NCBI RefSeq assembly: GCF_015644725.1
Contig: NZ_CP064795.1
Coordinates: 2,168,501-2,232,500, forward strand
From: Salinimonas marina
GTDB lineage: Bacteria; Pseudomonadota; Gammaproteobacteria; Enterobacterales; Alteromonadaceae
Direction: 5' to 3'
DNA length: 64,000 nucleotides
Shown here: piece by piece, positions 27,556-38,265 of the stretch
Position numbering within the stretch: position 1 is the stretch's first letter
Layout of the letters: each line of letters opens with the position of its first letter
The notes under the pieces: generated by a model
What the model saw: the letters and a program-made list of their open reading frames with translations, nothing else
Databases searched by the model: none
Told to the model about the DNA's origin: nothing
Program-made: the position numbers and the translations under genes

Positions 27556-28721
27556 ATACTCCGTACCCTACTTTGAACTTTGGCCTGGGCGAAGACATTG
27601 ATATGTTGCGCGACCAGGTGTATCAGTTTGCCCAGAATGAAATTGCCCCATTGGCGGCCAAAGCCGATGAAGACAATATGTTTCCGAATGAGCTATGGCC
27701 AAAAATGGGCGAGATGGGCCTGCTTGGTGTTACCGTTGCCGAAAAATTCGGCGGCAGTGATATGGGTTATCTGGCCCATACTGTGGCTATGGAAGAAATC
27801 AGCCGCGCCTCTGCGGGGATTGGTCTGAGTTATGGTGCTCACTCTAATTTATGTGTAAACCAGATTCACAAAAATGGTTCTGATGCACAGCGTGAAAAGT
27901 ATCTGCCCAAACTGGTAAGCGGTGAGCATATTGGTGCACTGGCGATGAGCGAACCCAATGCCGGTTCTGATGTGGTCAGCATGAAACTTCGCGCCGAGAA
28001 AAAAGGCGATGTGTATGTGCTAAACGGCAACAAAATGTGGATCACCAACGGCCCTGATGCCCATACGTTTGTAATTTATGCCAAAACCGACACTTCTGCC
28101 GGGGCAAAAGGCATCACCGCGTTTATTGTTGAAAAAGACACCCCTGGATTTTCGCAGGCACAAAAACTCGACAAACTCGGTATGCGCTCATCGAATACCT
28201 GCGAGCTGATTTTTGATAACTGTGAAGTTCCTGCCAAGAATATTCTTGGCGGTGAAGGCCAGGGGGTAAGAGTACTGATGAGCGGTCTGGATTACGAGCG
28301 GCTGGTATTATCCGGTGGCCCGCTGGGTATCATGCAGGCCTGTATGGATGTGGTGGTCCCTTATATTCACGAACGCGAACAATTTGGCCAGTCGATAGGT
28401 CAGTTTCAGCTGGTTCAGGGCAAAGTGGCCGATATGTATACCCAGATGAACGCGGCCCGTGCTTATGTCTACGCAGTAGCCCGCTCCTGTGATCGCGGCG
28501 AAACCACCCGCAAGGATGCCGCCGGGGCAATTTTGTATTCTGCGGAACTGGCCACCAAAATGGCACTGGATGCGATTCAACTGCTGGGTGGTAACGGCTA
28601 TGTGAACGAATACCCTACCGGCCGGCTGTTACGCGATGCCAAATTATATGAAATAGGTGCCGGTACCTCAGAAATCCGTCGCATGCTGATTGGCCGCGAA
28701 CTGTTTAAAGAGTCTGAGTAA
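27552..28721 (+). CDS. liuA: Isovaleryl-CoA dehydrogenase
   Basis: A 389-residue acyl-CoA dehydrogenase converting isovaleryl-CoA to 3-methylcrotonyl-CoA with FAD in the leucine pathway. Signatures are [19 protein letters not shown] (substrate and FAD binding), [10 protein letters not shown], and [20 protein letters not shown]; the catalytic base Glu of isovaleryl-CoA dehydrogenases lies in the [10 protein letters not shown] segment, as in human IVD. Electrons pass to ETF. First enzyme gene after liuR; an intrinsic terminator follows 19 bp after its stop. Confidence 0.95.
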   Translation: MNTPYPTLNFGLGEDIDMLRDQVYQFAQNEIAPLAAKADEDNMFPNELWPKMGEMGLLGVTVAEKFGGSDMGYLAHTVAMEEISRASAGIGLSYGAHSNLCVNQIHKNGSDAQREKYLPKLVSGEHIGALAMSEPNAGSDVVSMKLRAEKKGDVYVLNGNKMWITNGPDAHTFVIYAKTDTSAGAKGITAFIVEKDTPGFSQAQKLDKLGMRSSNTCELIFDNCEVPAKNILGGEGQGVRVLMSGLDYERLVLSGGPLGIMQACMDVVVPYIHEREQFGQSIGQFQLVQGKVADMYTQMNAARAYVYAVARSCDRGETTRKDAAGAILYSAELATKMALDAIQLLGGNGYVNEYPTGRLLRDAKLYEIGAGTSEIRRMLIGRELFKESE

Positions 28722-28740
28722 TTTAACCCCTTGGCAGCAC

Positions 28741-28765
28741 ACCGGGGGCTGCCCCCGGTTTTTTA
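28741..28765 (+). terminator. Intrinsic terminator inside the liu operon
   Basis: Perfect stem ACCGGGGG / CCCCCGGT with a three-base loop CTG, then TTTTTT. It lies between liuA and liuB, 22 bp before the liuB start. It could limit expression of the downstream genes or end a shorter liuRA transcript. Confidence 0.85.
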
Positions 28766-28787
28766 TTGAATTGCATTGGAGGGACAC

Positions 28788-30395
28788 GTGCCCGTACTTA
28801 CTACCACTGTTAATGCGAAAAGCGAAGAATTTAAGGCCAACCAGGCGCACATGCAGGCGCAGGTCGATGACCTAAACGACAAAGTCACACAAATTATGCA
28901 GGGCGGCGGCAAACAGTCTGCTGAGCGTCATCTGTCCCGGGGCAAACTATTACCCAGAGAGCGCATTGAAGCTCTCCTGGACCCCTGCACGCCGTTTCTG
29001 GAAATAAGTCAGCTGGCCGCGTGGGAAGTTTACGATGACTATGTACCGGGTGCTGGCGTTATTGCCGGTATTGGCCGGGTGAAAGGCGTTGAGTGTATGG
29101 TGGTGGCTAACGATGCCACTGTTAAAGGCGGTACCTATTATCCGCTTACCGTGAAAAAACATTTGCGGGCTCAGGCCATTGCAGAAGAGAATAATCTGCC
29201 CTGTATTTATCTGGTGGACTCAGGCGGCGCCAACCTGCCCCGTCAAGACGAAGTGTTCCCGGACAAAGAACATTTTGGTCGGATATTTTTTAATCAGGCC
29301 AATATGTCGGCCAAAAATATTCCTCAGATTGCCGTGGTCATGGGCTCTTGTACCGCCGGCGGTGCCTACGTACCGGCCATGGCCGATGTCAGCATTATTG
29401 TTAAAGAACAAGGTACCATCTTTTTAGGTGGACCACCGCTGGTCAAAGCTGCCACGGGTGAAGTGGTCAGTGCTGAGGAGCTCGGTGGTGGTGATGTTCA
29501 TACCCGCACCTCCGGGGTAGCGGACCAGCTGGCCAACAACGACCATCACGCCTTAACCCTGGCCCGTGATGCGGTGTCCCGGCTGAACCGGGTTAAACCT
29601 TCTTTGCTGGATACCAAGCCAGCCAAAGAGCCCCTTTATGCCGCCAGCGAAATGTACGGCATTATTCCCAAAGACACGCGCAAAACCTTTGATGTACGCG
29701 AAATTATTGCGCGCATTACCGATGGCTCAGAATTTGATGAGTTCAAGCCGCTATATGGTACGACACTGGTGTGTGGCTTTGCCCGGCTTTACGGCATGCC
29801 GGTGGGTATTGTTGCCAACAACGGAATTCTATTCGGCGAAAGTGCGTTGAAAGGCGCCCACTTTATCGAACTGTGTGCCACCCGCAATATCCCGCTGGTA
29901 TTTTTGCAAAATATCACCGGCTTTATGGTGGGCAAGCAATATGAGGCAGGCGGTATCGCCAAACACGGTGCCAAAATGGTGACGGCGGTGGCCTGCGCCA
30001 ATGTGCCCAAGCTTACCGTACTGATTGGTGGCAGCTTTGGTGCCGGTAACTATGGTATGTGTGGCCGCGCTTATGACCCCAGATTTTTATTTATGTGGCC
30101 GAACGCCCGTATTTCAGTGATGGGCGGCGAACAAGCTGCCGGGGTACTGGCGCAGGTGAAGCGTGACCAGAAAGAACGCAAGGGCGAAGACTGGTCAGCC
30201 GAAGAAGAAGCCAGTTTCAAACAACCGGTTATCGATACCTACGAAAGCCAGGGCCATCCCTACTATGCCTCCGCACGTCTGTGGGACGATGGTGTCATCG
30301 ACCCGGCTGACACCCGTCTGGTGCTGGGCCTGTCATTATCGGCCGCGCTTAATAAACCCATTGAACCGACTCGGTTCGGCATTTTCAGAATGTAA
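28788..30395 (+). CDS. liuB: 3-Methylcrotonyl-CoA carboxylase, carboxyltransferase (beta) subunit
   Basis: A 535-residue carboxyltransferase subunit that moves CO2 from biotin to 3-methylcrotonyl-CoA to give 3-methylglutaconyl-CoA. Two crotonase-like halves are clear: [15 protein letters not shown] and [14 protein letters not shown] in the first, and [19 protein letters not shown] and [19 protein letters not shown] in the second. GTG at 28788 is taken as start because GGAGGG ends four bases before it; a TTG at 28776 inside that ribosome site is not. It works with the biotin subunit encoded two genes downstream. Confidence 0.95.
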   Translation: MPVLTTTVNAKSEEFKANQAHMQAQVDDLNDKVTQIMQGGGKQSAERHLSRGKLLPRERIEALLDPCTPFLEISQLAAWEVYDDYVPGAGVIAGIGRVKGVECMVVANDATVKGGTYYPLTVKKHLRAQAIAEENNLPCIYLVDSGGANLPRQDEVFPDKEHFGRIFFNQANMSAKNIPQIAVVMGSCTAGGAYVPAMADVSIIVKEQGTIFLGGPPLVKAATGEVVSAEELGGGDVHTRTSGVADQLANNDHHALTLARDAVSRLNRVKPSLLDTKPAKEPLYAASEMYGIIPKDTRKTFDVREIIARITDGSEFDEFKPLYGTTLVCGFARLYGMPVGIVANNGILFGESALKGAHFIELCATRNIPLVFLQNITGFMVGKQYEAGGIAKHGAKMVTAVACANVPKLTVLIGGSFGAGNYGMCGRAYDPRFLFMWPNARISVMGGEQAAGVLAQVKRDQKERKGEDWSAEEEASFKQPVIDTYESQGHPYYASARLWDDGVIDPADTRLVLGLSLSAALNKPIEPTRFGIFRM

Positions 30396-30409
30396 GGAGC
30401 ACATTTACA

Positions 30410-31219
30410 ATGTCTACTTCTTCTACGTCATCAACCGTTTTATACGATGTTGATGCACGCGGTGTTGCTACGGTAACGCTAAATAATCCGCAAAAGCATA
30501 ATGCATTTGATGATGCGATGATTGAAACATTAACCGGTTATTTCAAACAGGCCGGTGCCGACGACAAGGTGCGTGCATTGGTGTTGCAGGCCGAAGGTAA
30601 GAGCTTTAGCGCCGGTGCTAACCTGCAGTGGATGCAGCGTATGGCTGACTACTCCCAAGCGCAAAATGAAAAAGATGCCATGGCGCTGGCCACGATGCTG
30701 CAGACGTTGTACAGCCTGCCCAAAACCACGATTGCCCGGATTCAGGGGGCCGCCTTTGGTGGCGCCGTGGGGCTAATCGCCTGCTGCGACATCGCCATTG
30801 GCAGCCGCCTGAGCAAATTCTGCTTAAGCGAAGTGCGTATCGGGCTTATTCCCGCAACGATTGCGCCCTATGTGGTGGAAGCCATGGGTGCCCGGGTTTG
30901 TCGCCGCTATTTTCAGACCGCAGAAGTGTTTTCGTCGCGCCGTGCCCGTCGTTTAGGGCTGTTATCTGAAGCCGTTACCGAAGATGAACTGGACTCCACC
31001 ATCGAGGATGTGATCACTCAGATACTGAAAAACGGACCACAGGCAGTGGGCCAGGCCAAAACCCTGGTGGAATATGTGGCCGGTGTTCCTATCGATGAAT
31101 CGCTGATGAAAAAAACCAGTGAGTGGATTGCTAAAGTTCGGGTCAGTGATGAAGGTCAGCAGGGTCTAAAGGCATTTTTGCAAAAAGAACCTGCCCCCTG
31201 GCAGGAGAACAAATCATGA
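30410..31219 (+). CDS. liuC: Methylglutaconyl-CoA hydratase, enoyl-CoA hydratase family
   Basis: A 269-residue crotonase-fold hydratase, placed to hydrate 3-methylglutaconyl-CoA to HMG-CoA. Family features: oxyanion-hole SFSAGANLQWMQRM near residues 65-80 and IQGAAFGGAVGLIACCDIA near 112-130. The second catalytic glutamate position lies in FCLSEVRIGLIPATIAPYV. Liu position and family make the assignment strong; strict substrate is inferred from context. Its TGA overlaps the ATG of liuD (ATGA). Confidence 0.92.
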   Translation: MSTSSTSSTVLYDVDARGVATVTLNNPQKHNAFDDAMIETLTGYFKQAGADDKVRALVLQAEGKSFSAGANLQWMQRMADYSQAQNEKDAMALATMLQTLYSLPKTTIARIQGAAFGGAVGLIACCDIAIGSRLSKFCLSEVRIGLIPATIAPYVVEAMGARVCRRYFQTAEVFSSRRARRLGLLSEAVTEDELDSTIEDVITQILKNGPQAVGQAKTLVEYVAGVPIDESLMKKTSEWIAKVRVSDEGQQGLKAFLQKEPAPWQENKS

Positions 31220-33216
31220 TTAACAAACTTCTTATTGCCAATCGCGGCGAAATTGCCTGTCGGATTATTCGAAGCGCCCGCAAGCTGGGGATCAGTACCG
31301 TAGCCGTATATTCGGATGCCGATGCCAATGCGTTGCATGTCAGTATGGCTGATGAAGCAGTACATATAGGTCCGGCGCCGTCAAAAGAAAGCTATCTGAA
31401 AGGCGAGGTCATTTTACAGCACGCCAAAACCCTAAATGTGGATGCAATTCACCCCGGTTATGGCTTTTTGTCTGAAAACGCCGGCTTTGCCCGTGCCTGC
31501 GCTGAGGCCGGCATCATCTTTGTGGGCCCGCCAGAGCAGGCGATTGCGGCTATGGGCTCAAAATCTGCTGCCAAAAGTATTATGCAGGATGCCGGCGTCC
31601 CCCTGGTGCCCGGTTATCACGGCGATGATCAGAACCCCGCCACCTTAAAACAACATGCTGATGACATGGGCTACCCGGTGCTGCTAAAAGCTGCTGCCGG
31701 CGGTGGCGGGAAAGGCATGCGTCAGGTGTGGAGCGAAAGTGACTTTGACGATGCCCTGAACGCTGCAAAACGCGAAGCAATGGCCAGCTTCAGTGATGAT
31801 ATTATGCTGGTAGAAAAATACCTGACCTCGCCACGGCATGTGGAAATTCAGGTATTTTGTGATACCCAGGGTAATGGCGTGTACCTGTTTGAGCGGGACT
31901 GTTCGGTACAGCGGCGTCATCAGAAGATCATCGAAGAAGCCCCTGCTCCGGGCATGAGCGAATCCCTTCGTCAGCAAATGGGTGAAGCTGCCCTTAAAGC
32001 GGCCCATGCGATAAATTATGTCGGCGCAGGGACGGTTGAGTTTTTACTTGATGCCGACGGCAGTTTTTATTTCATGGAGATGAATACCCGCTTGCAGGTT
32101 GAGCATCCGGTGACCGAGAAAATCACCGGTGAAGATCTGGTGGAATGGCAACTAAGCGTGGCCGATGGTCAGCCATTGCCGAAACAACAAAGTGAGCTGA
32201 CCCTTAACGGCCATGCTTTTGAAGCGCGGCTGTATGCCGAAGATCCACAGCACGACTTTTTGCCGGCCACCGGCACGCTAAAACTGCTACGTCCGCCACA
32301 GGAATCTGAGCACGTGCGCGTCGATACCGGGGTGGTTCAGGGTGATGAGGTCAGTGTGTATTACGACCCGATGATCGCCAAACTGGTGGTATGGGATACC
32401 AATCGTGAACGCGCATTGCAACGCTTGTTGACGGCGCTGCGTGAGTATCATGTGGCGGGGGTGACCACCAACTTACCATTTTTATACAATGTCGCCGCCC
32501 ATCCTGCTTTTCGACAGGCCGAGCTGGTAACTACGTTTATTGAAACTCACCACGACAGTCTGTTTAACCAGCCTGGCCAGAAGGATGAATCTTTGTTACC
32601 GGCCGCGGCGTTACTGGTTATGCTAACGCAACATCAACATGAAGCGCCGTCTGGGTCGGTTTCATCGCCATGGGATCTTCCCCTGGCCTGGCGTGCTAAC
32701 CATCAGCTGAAACAGCAGCTGGAGCTGGTGATAAATCAGCAAACCTATCAGGTCAGTATTGTGCACACCGGTACCACCACCAAGCCTAATCAGTGGCAGC
32801 TGCAATACAATGATCGGCAGTTTGCACTGGCAGGTCATTGTGATAAACATGCACTGCATGCTCACATAGATGGTTATCAACAGCGCATTGGCTTTAGTCA
32901 GGATCATACTCACTACACCCTGTTCAGCACTGACGGCACGGTGGATATGCATTATGTTGCTCCTGATTTGGGAGAAACTGAGGATGCCAGTCTGCACAGT
33001 GATTTTGCCGCCCCCATGAATGGTACTGTGGTGGATACTATGGTCAGCGCCGGTGACCAGGTTAAAAAAGGCACCACCCTACTGGTTATGGAAGCCATGA
33101 AGATGGAGCACGCTATTAAGGCGCCCGCTGACGGGGTAGTCACAGAGTTTTTCTTTGCAGCTGGCGATCTGGTGGATGGCGGTGCCCAGTTACTGGAGTT
33201 TAAAGCCGATGAGTAG
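31216..33216 (+). CDS. liuD: 3-Methylcrotonyl-CoA carboxylase, biotin (alpha) subunit
   Basis: A 666-residue biotin carboxylase/biotin carrier protein. Biotin carboxylase domain about 1-445: [14 protein letters not shown] at the N-terminus, [16 protein letters not shown]-loop near 155-167, and [18 protein letters not shown] catalytic segment. The biotinyl lysine is Lys629 in [14 protein letters not shown]. The middle region (about 450-590) is the BT-type domain joining the subunits. It forms a complex with LiuB. Overlaps liuC by 4 bp and liuE by 8 bp. Confidence 0.95.
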   Translation: MINKLLIANRGEIACRIIRSARKLGISTVAVYSDADANALHVSMADEAVHIGPAPSKESYLKGEVILQHAKTLNVDAIHPGYGFLSENAGFARACAEAGIIFVGPPEQAIAAMGSKSAAKSIMQDAGVPLVPGYHGDDQNPATLKQHADDMGYPVLLKAAAGGGGKGMRQVWSESDFDDALNAAKREAMASFSDDIMLVEKYLTSPRHVEIQVFCDTQGNGVYLFERDCSVQRRHQKIIEEAPAPGMSESLRQQMGEAALKAAHAINYVGAGTVEFLLDADGSFYFMEMNTRLQVEHPVTEKITGEDLVEWQLSVADGQPLPKQQSELTLNGHAFEARLYAEDPQHDFLPATGTLKLLRPPQESEHVRVDTGVVQGDEVSVYYDPMIAKLVVWDTNRERALQRLLTALREYHVAGVTTNLPFLYNVAAHPAFRQAELVTTFIETHHDSLFNQPGQKDESLLPAAALLVMLTQHQHEAPSGSVSSPWDLPLAWRANHQLKQQLELVINQQTYQVSIVHTGTTTKPNQWQLQYNDRQFALAGHCDKHALHAHIDGYQQRIGFSQDHTHYTLFSTDGTVDMHYVAPDLGETEDASLHSDFAAPMNGTVVDTMVSAGDQVKKGTTLLVMEAMKMEHAIKAPADGVVTEFFFAAGDLVDGGAQLLEFKADE

Positions 33217-34108
33217 CTTCCCCGAGCAGGTCAGTATTGTGGAGGTAGGCCCCCGGGACGGTTTACAAAATGAAGCCGTTAAACTGGATGCTGCCGTTAA
33301 AGCGATGTTGGTGGATAAGCTGGCTGATGCGGGTCTTAAGCGAATTGAAACCGGCAGTTTTGTGTCACCTAAATGGGTGCCGCAGATGGCCGACTCAGAC
33401 GCCGTATTTGCGCAGATAAAGCGTCGTGACGGCATAAGCTACAGTGCCCTTACCCCCAATATGCGTGGATTTGAGGCCGCCCAGGCTGCCGGAGCGGATG
33501 AGGTGGCCATTTTTGGTGCGGCTTCTGAAAGCTTCAGTCAGAAAAACATCAACTGTTCTATACAAGAAAGTCTGGAGCGCTTTGCGCCGGTGTGTGAAGC
33601 CGCCCGGGCGGCGAATTTGCCGGTGCGCGGGTATGTTTCCTGTGTGCTGGGCTGTCCCTACGAAGGGGATATTGACCCGCAGCAGGTAGCCGACGTGGCC
33701 AGCAAAATGCTGGAGATGGGTTGCTACGAAATATCCTTAGGGGACACCATTGGTACCGGTACGCCAGTCAAAACCGCAAACATGCTGCAGGCGGTACTGG
33801 CGAAGGTTCCTGCTAAGCAGCTGGCGGTCCATTTTCATGATACCTACGGCCAGGCATTAGCAAATCTTTATGTGGCGTTGTCTATGGGTATTAGTGTTAT
33901 CGACAGTGCGGTGGCGGGCTTAGGTGGTTGTCCCTATGCCAAAGGCGCCAGTGGCAATGTGGCTACTGAGGATGTCTTGTATATGCTAAATGGCATGGGG
34001 ATCACGACTGGCATCAGTATGGAAAGTTTATTACTGGCCAGCAAGTACATCAGTGACACCCTGCAGCGCAAGCCGGCATCCAAGGTTGCCAACGCCCTGC
34101 TTAGCTAG
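33209..34108 (+). CDS. liuE: Hydroxymethylglutaryl-CoA lyase
   Basis: A 299-residue TIM-barrel lyase splitting HMG-CoA to acetyl-CoA and acetoacetate. Signatures: [12 protein letters not shown] at the start, [22 protein letters not shown] with metal-ligand histidines, and the flexible loop [12 protein letters not shown] with the active-site cysteine. ATG at 33209 (MSSFPEQ) lies inside the end of liuD; the upstream in-frame frame from 33155 is only the liuD shadow. Last gene of the operon; a strong terminator follows. Confidence 0.95.
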   Translation: MSSFPEQVSIVEVGPRDGLQNEAVKLDAAVKAMLVDKLADAGLKRIETGSFVSPKWVPQMADSDAVFAQIKRRDGISYSALTPNMRGFEAAQAAGADEVAIFGAASESFSQKNINCSIQESLERFAPVCEAARAANLPVRGYVSCVLGCPYEGDIDPQQVADVASKMLEMGCYEISLGDTIGTGTPVKTANMLQAVLAKVPAKQLAVHFHDTYGQALANLYVALSMGISVIDSAVAGLGGCPYAKGASGNVATEDVLYMLNGMGITTGISMESLLLASKYISDTLQRKPASKVANALLS

Positions 34109-34134
34109 TTCACAGGGCCACAACGTGATCATCC

Positions 34135-34160
34135 AAAAGGAGCCAACGGGCTCCTTTTTT
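34135..34160 (+). terminator. Intrinsic terminator of the liu operon
   Basis: Stem AAAAGGAGCC / GGCTCCTTTT with an AACG loop and a T6 tail, 26 bp after the liuE stop. Confidence 0.9.
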
Positions 34161-34319
34161 ATGTCATTGAGCAACACCATATTGCAAACTGTGATACGTC
34201 AGTTAAACGCCTTACAACTGATGATTTCATTATCTGTTTACAGAAATAGTATGGTAACTTTTGGCTGGCGCTGATACTGAAGCAGACACGCATTGAGACA
34301 ACATCAGGGAGACAAAATC

Positions 34320-34544
34320 ATGGATGAGACACTGAGCTATCTAGGCACAGTCGCGGGTCGCGCCCTGCGGTGGCTGTTGTTGACGATGTTGTATGAGTTA
34401 CTGGTGCTACCCATAGGCCGGTTTATCACCCGGTGGGTGTTGCTGGCTGGCTTTAAGCCGGACTACCAAAATCCTGCGCTGTTCGTGGTGGTGGGCGTGC
34501 TTACCCTGGCGTTGACACCGCTGGCGCTGGCGCAATTCTGGTAG
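34320..34544 (+). CDS. Small membrane protein, hypothetical
   Basis: A 74-residue protein with two hydrophobic segments (about 15-33 and 48-70) joined by a basic loop. The start at 34320 (MDETLSYLG) is supported by GGGAG eight bases upstream. No family recognised. It lies alone between the liu operon and the DUF885 lipoprotein gene. The 230 bp after it hold nothing recognisable. Confidence 0.55.
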   Translation: MDETLSYLGTVAGRALRWLLLTMLYELLVLPIGRFITRWVLLAGFKPDYQNPALFVVVGVLTLALTPLALAQFW

Positions 34545-34776
34545 CCTTTGCGCTGAGCATGGCCCTGTTTAGTCATGCCGCCGGCTTCGCTGATTCACCG
34601 CAAATATCCACCAAGTTGTGGTGCCGCCCCTTTGTTTATGAACCAGGCCACCTTCATTCTGCCCTGCTTGCCAACAAGCAAGCCATTTTCTGCAAATTTA
34701 ATGTAATCATTAAGTTAACAATACAGCGTTAACCATGCACAATGGCTTAACTGCTGTTTAACCAGGTCGCATCACC

Positions 34777-36725
34777 ATGAAAACCAAATATAAAATAGCG
34801 TCATTGATAATTACCGGCGTACTGACAGGTTGTTCCGGAAATTATACCTCCGCTGATAGCTCTACCCCGGCTAATGGCTCTACCCCGGCTAATGGCTCTA
34901 CCTCAGCTGATGGTTCTGTCTCTGCTAATGGCTCTGCTGCTGTCGCGTCTGAGGCTTCGCCGGCCCAACAATCAGATGAATCTTTGACTCAGATTGAATC
35001 CCAGGCCACTGCCGACTTTCTTCATCAACAGCCGACCCTGGCGACCATGCTGGCGTTGCCGGAAGCACGGGCAGGCGCTCATTATAATAGCCGTTTCCCG
35101 GATTATTCGGTGTCCGGCATGAATCGTTTTCAGCGCACTATGGCCAGTGCTGCCAAGGCGTTGCAATCATCATCTTTTTCGTCTTTGTCGGCATCGCAAC
35201 AACAACACCGCCAGATTCTGGCGAATATTTTTGGCTATTATGCCGGTGATAAAGACTTTCCGGCGGGCTATATTGATACCTGGGGCGGGCACTTACCCTA
35301 CATTATTAATCAAATTTCCGGCCCGCTGATCGATATTCCTAAACTGATGCAGGTGCAACAATCTGTTACCAGCCCTGCCGAAGCGCAGGATTATCTGGCC
35401 CGATTGGCAAACATGGGTAAGCTGGTCGACGATGTCATTGCAAAATTTGAAGCTGATGCACAAAAAGGCATCATTCTGCCGGCTAACCTGCACCCAAAAA
35501 CCCTGGCCTTTTTTGACCGGTTTCTGCAAAGCCCGCCTGCCGAACATGAACTGGTGACCTCTTTTGTTAAACGCCTGAACAACATCAGTACGATGTCGGA
35601 TAAAACCCGTAAGGCGCTGCAAGAACAAGCGACACAACATGTATCCGCGGTGGTTTACCCGGCTTACCGAAAAGCACGTCAGGCAGTGGCAAGCAATCAG
35701 CTGAGAGCCCGCGATAAAGACGGTATCTGGGCACAGCCCGGCGGTGCTGAGTTTTACGCCCATGCCATTAAAAACTTAGCCGACTCTGCCTACAGCGCCG
35801 AACAAATTCATCAGATTGGGCTGGATGAAGTATCACGCATTACTTTGCAAATGGATAAGATATTGCAGGCCAATGGCTATACCAATGGCACTGTCGGCGA
35901 ACGTATGATGCAGCTTGCCGATATCCCCGGGCAAATCTACCCGGATACGGATGCCGGCCGCGAGGCGCTGCTTACCTATTTACGTGAAGAAACCACCGCC
36001 ATTATGCAACAGGCTCCGGATTTTTACGGCACGTTGCCACAACAATCGGTAGAGGTACGCCGTATCCCCGAGGTTTCTCAAGCCGGGGAAGCTGGCGGTT
36101 TCTATACCCCGCCCTCATTAGATGGCAGTCGGCCGGGGATTTACTGGATTAACCTGCGTGATATGCAGGCCGTGCCTAAGTTTGGTTTGAAGACACTTAC
36201 CTATCATGAAGCAGTGCCCGGACACCATTTTCAGATTGCATTGAATATGGCGCAACAGGATATTGGTTTGATGCGACAAAATGCCCCTACAATGCATATG
36301 TGGAAGGCTGGGCACTGTATTCAGAATATGTCGCCAGCCACTATATGGGTATGTATAAAAATGATTGGCTGGGGGACTTAGGTCGTCTGCAGGCCGAGCT
36401 ATACCGGGCGGTACGACTGGTGGTCGATACCGGACTGCATCACCAGCGCTGGCCCCGACAAAAGGCCATAGATTATTTTCATAGCACTACGGGGACCTCG
36501 CTGTCTGATGTGGTTCCTGAAGTGGAACGCTACATGGCCTGGCCCGGCCAGGCGCTGGGTTATAAGCTGGGGATGCTGACTTTTGTTGATCTGGAGCAGC
36601 AGGCCCGTACCGCACTAGGCGAAAAGTTTGATATTCGGGCCTTCCACGACATCATTCTGTTACCGGGCGCTCGTCCTATGAAAATGGTGAAACAGGATGT
36701 AGAACAGTGGATTAACGCACAATAG
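34777..36725 (+). CDS. DUF885 family lipoprotein (zinc-peptidase-like), broken by -1 frameshift
   Basis: A DUF885 protein of about 649 residues once corrected. Lipobox VLTGCS at about residues 15-20, then a low-complexity linker. The putative metal motif TYHEAVPGHHFQIAL and the downstream NAYVEGWALYSEY (residues after the break) are family hallmarks. The two frames overlap at 36300-36381; one more base in the C4 run at 36284-36287 gives the natural join QNAPYNAYVEGW. DUF885 proteins are distantly like M3/M2-type metallopeptidases; activity here is not shown. It is probably anchored to the envelope. Confidence 0.85.
34861..34932 (+). repeat. 18-bp tandem repeat coding for a linker
   Basis: Four 18-bp units at 34861, 34879, 34897 and 34915; the first two are identical. 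They code for S-T-P-A-N-G-like hexapeptides and sit just after the lipid-attachment cysteine of the DUF885 lipoprotein. The 18 bases before them are a related, more diverged copy. In-frame copy-number change would alter only the tether length. Confidence 0.85.
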
Positions 36726-36850
36726 TGATTAGGGCGTGCCAGTGCCATGACAGAATATAAATACGCTGGTACGCCTGGCTTTTTTCAGGCTATACTTATT
36801 TAAGGAATACATGCACTGACACTAGCAGTCTGACCAACAACGGCTTTGAT

Positions 36851-37380
36851 ATGGAATTTAAGATCGTTAAACCCTCCATGCACTATCGGCAGTCCTATCA
36901 TAACTACCTTGCCGAATTAGGCAATGAAGAACGCTATCCGATGCCAATGGATCTGGACCATCGCAACTTTCCGGGGTTACTACAAACCCTCAATAATTAT
37001 GAGCAGGGTGTCGACCTGCCCCATCAACGCGTTCCAAACACCACCTTATGGATGATTCATAATAACGAACTCATAGGGGTCGCTAATATCCGCCATAAAC
37101 TTAACCGCGCATTGACTGAAGCAGGGGGGCATATTGGCATTGGCATTCGCCCGTCATACCGTAAACAGGGGCCGGAGCATATCTGATGCAAGCCAGTGTT
37201 CACCGGGCCAATTCGATGAATATCAGCCCAATACAAATTCACTGCTATGCCGATAATCCGGCTTCCCAAAAGCTGATTGAGAAATGTGGCGGCGAGCTGA
37301 GTAGCCAGATTGTGGTTAATAACACCACGGTTTTGCGTTTTCATATCAATCGTCTGGCTGCTTCTGCAAACAGCCTTTAA
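36851..37380 (+). CDS. GNAT family N-acetyltransferase, broken by -1 frameshift
   Basis: A GCN5-type acetyltransferase of 176 residues after correction. First part (MEFKIVKPSMHY... to GGHIGIGIRPSYRKQG) carries the beta strands and acetyl-CoA loop; the second (AYLMQASVHRANSMNI, HCYADNPASQKLIEKCGGEL) has the C-terminal helix and the family motif N-x-x-S-x-x-x-I-E-K. They lie in different frames; one more base in the G4 run at 37168-37171 restores RKQGAGAYLMQA. Substrate unknown. Confidence 0.85.
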
Positions 37381-37406
37381 CCTGACAAGCCAAATAAGTG
37401 ATTACA

Positions 37407-37787
37407 ATGAAATGGCATGCGCTTGGTCTGACCGGCAAAATAGTGATTGGCACCGCTATCCTGGGGGCGGCGCTGATCGCGCCGGAGCTGGCCCTGCTAC
37501 TTCAGTTCGGCGGCATTGAAACTGCCTTCGCCTATAGCCTGCTATGGGTGGCCCCGCTGCTGGCCAAAACGCGTGTAGTGTCACGCCAGGTCAGTAGCGT
37601 GATAGCGCATCTAAGTACTGTGGCAGGGGCACTCTGGCACAGTTTACCCTACCGTGCCATATCGCGACCGGATGTTTTTAGTGCGCAAAGCCTGTGCTGT
37701 TTGGTGGCCTGGGGCCTGACCGGCTCAGTAAGTCTGGCGCTACTATGCTATATGCCAGGGCTACTTGTGGTTCAAAACCTGATGTAA
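37407..37787 (+). CDS. Hypothetical membrane protein
   Basis: A 126-residue protein with hydrophobic stretches at about 10-28, 36-50 and 90-120. No family recognised. ATG at 37407 (MKWHALGL) is chosen over a GTG nine bases upstream; neither has a strong ribosome site. It sits between two frameshifted genes on the same strand. Confidence 0.5.
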   Translation: MKWHALGLTGKIVIGTAILGAALIAPELALLLQFGGIETAFAYSLLWVAPLLAKTRVVSRQVSSVIAHLSTVAGALWHSLPYRAISRPDVFSAQSLCCLVAWGLTGSVSLALLCYMPGLLVVQNLM

Positions 37788-37819
37788 GCAGGTGGGTTTA
37801 ATTGGGGAGCTTTTTAACG

Positions 37820-38217
37820 ATGTCAGTTCGGGACGATACCATCCCCGCCATTGATATGGCCCGAAATGTGGGGTTTTACCAAACCCTGGGCTTCATCCAG
37901 ATCGTCGCCACGCCGGTTTACGCCGAATTCAGTTGCCCCGCCTGGGAAACGCATTTTTCGCTTCGTCATACGCCCCAGGCTCATGTGAAAATGTGAAGAT
38001 TGTGTTTGAGACAGACCCTCTTGAGGAGCTGGTGGCTAACCTCATGGCCAGTGGACTGCAATTTGTTCAGCTACCCACTGCCACCACGGCTGCCTGGCAA
38101 AAAGCCACGTTGTACGACCCCGCAGGAAACCTCGTTACCCTTTACCGCGCCACAGCACAAATGCCGATAACCGCATCTTTGCGTGCCACATCAAATGTGA
38201 TGCCGCACACCGACTGA
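37820..38217 (+). CDS. VOC/glyoxalase family protein, broken by -1 frameshift
   Basis: A vicinal-oxygen-chelate-fold protein of 132 residues after correction. N-terminal part: IPAIDMARNVGFYQTLGF (typical of these proteins). C-terminal part: KIVFETDPLEELVANL and the usual closing LYDPAGNLVTLYR. One more base in the C4 run at 37973-37976 joins the frames (RHTPPGSCENVKIVF). Function (resistance, dioxygenase, glyoxalase) unresolved. ATG at 37820 with GGGGAG 10 bases upstream. Confidence 0.82.
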
Positions 38218-38265
38218 GCTGCAGTCAGATATCTCTGCCGCTGGGCTATGACCTTTCTGAACGAC

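Noticed and set aside
28776..28790. TTG start of liuB at 28776
   Set aside because: It lies inside GGAGGG, the ribosome binding site of the GTG start at 28788.
34777..38217. A cluster of pseudogenes at 34.8-38.2 kb marking genome decay
   Set aside because: All three breaks are single missing bases in C4 or G4 runs and the coding sequence around them is intact, so decay is not supported.
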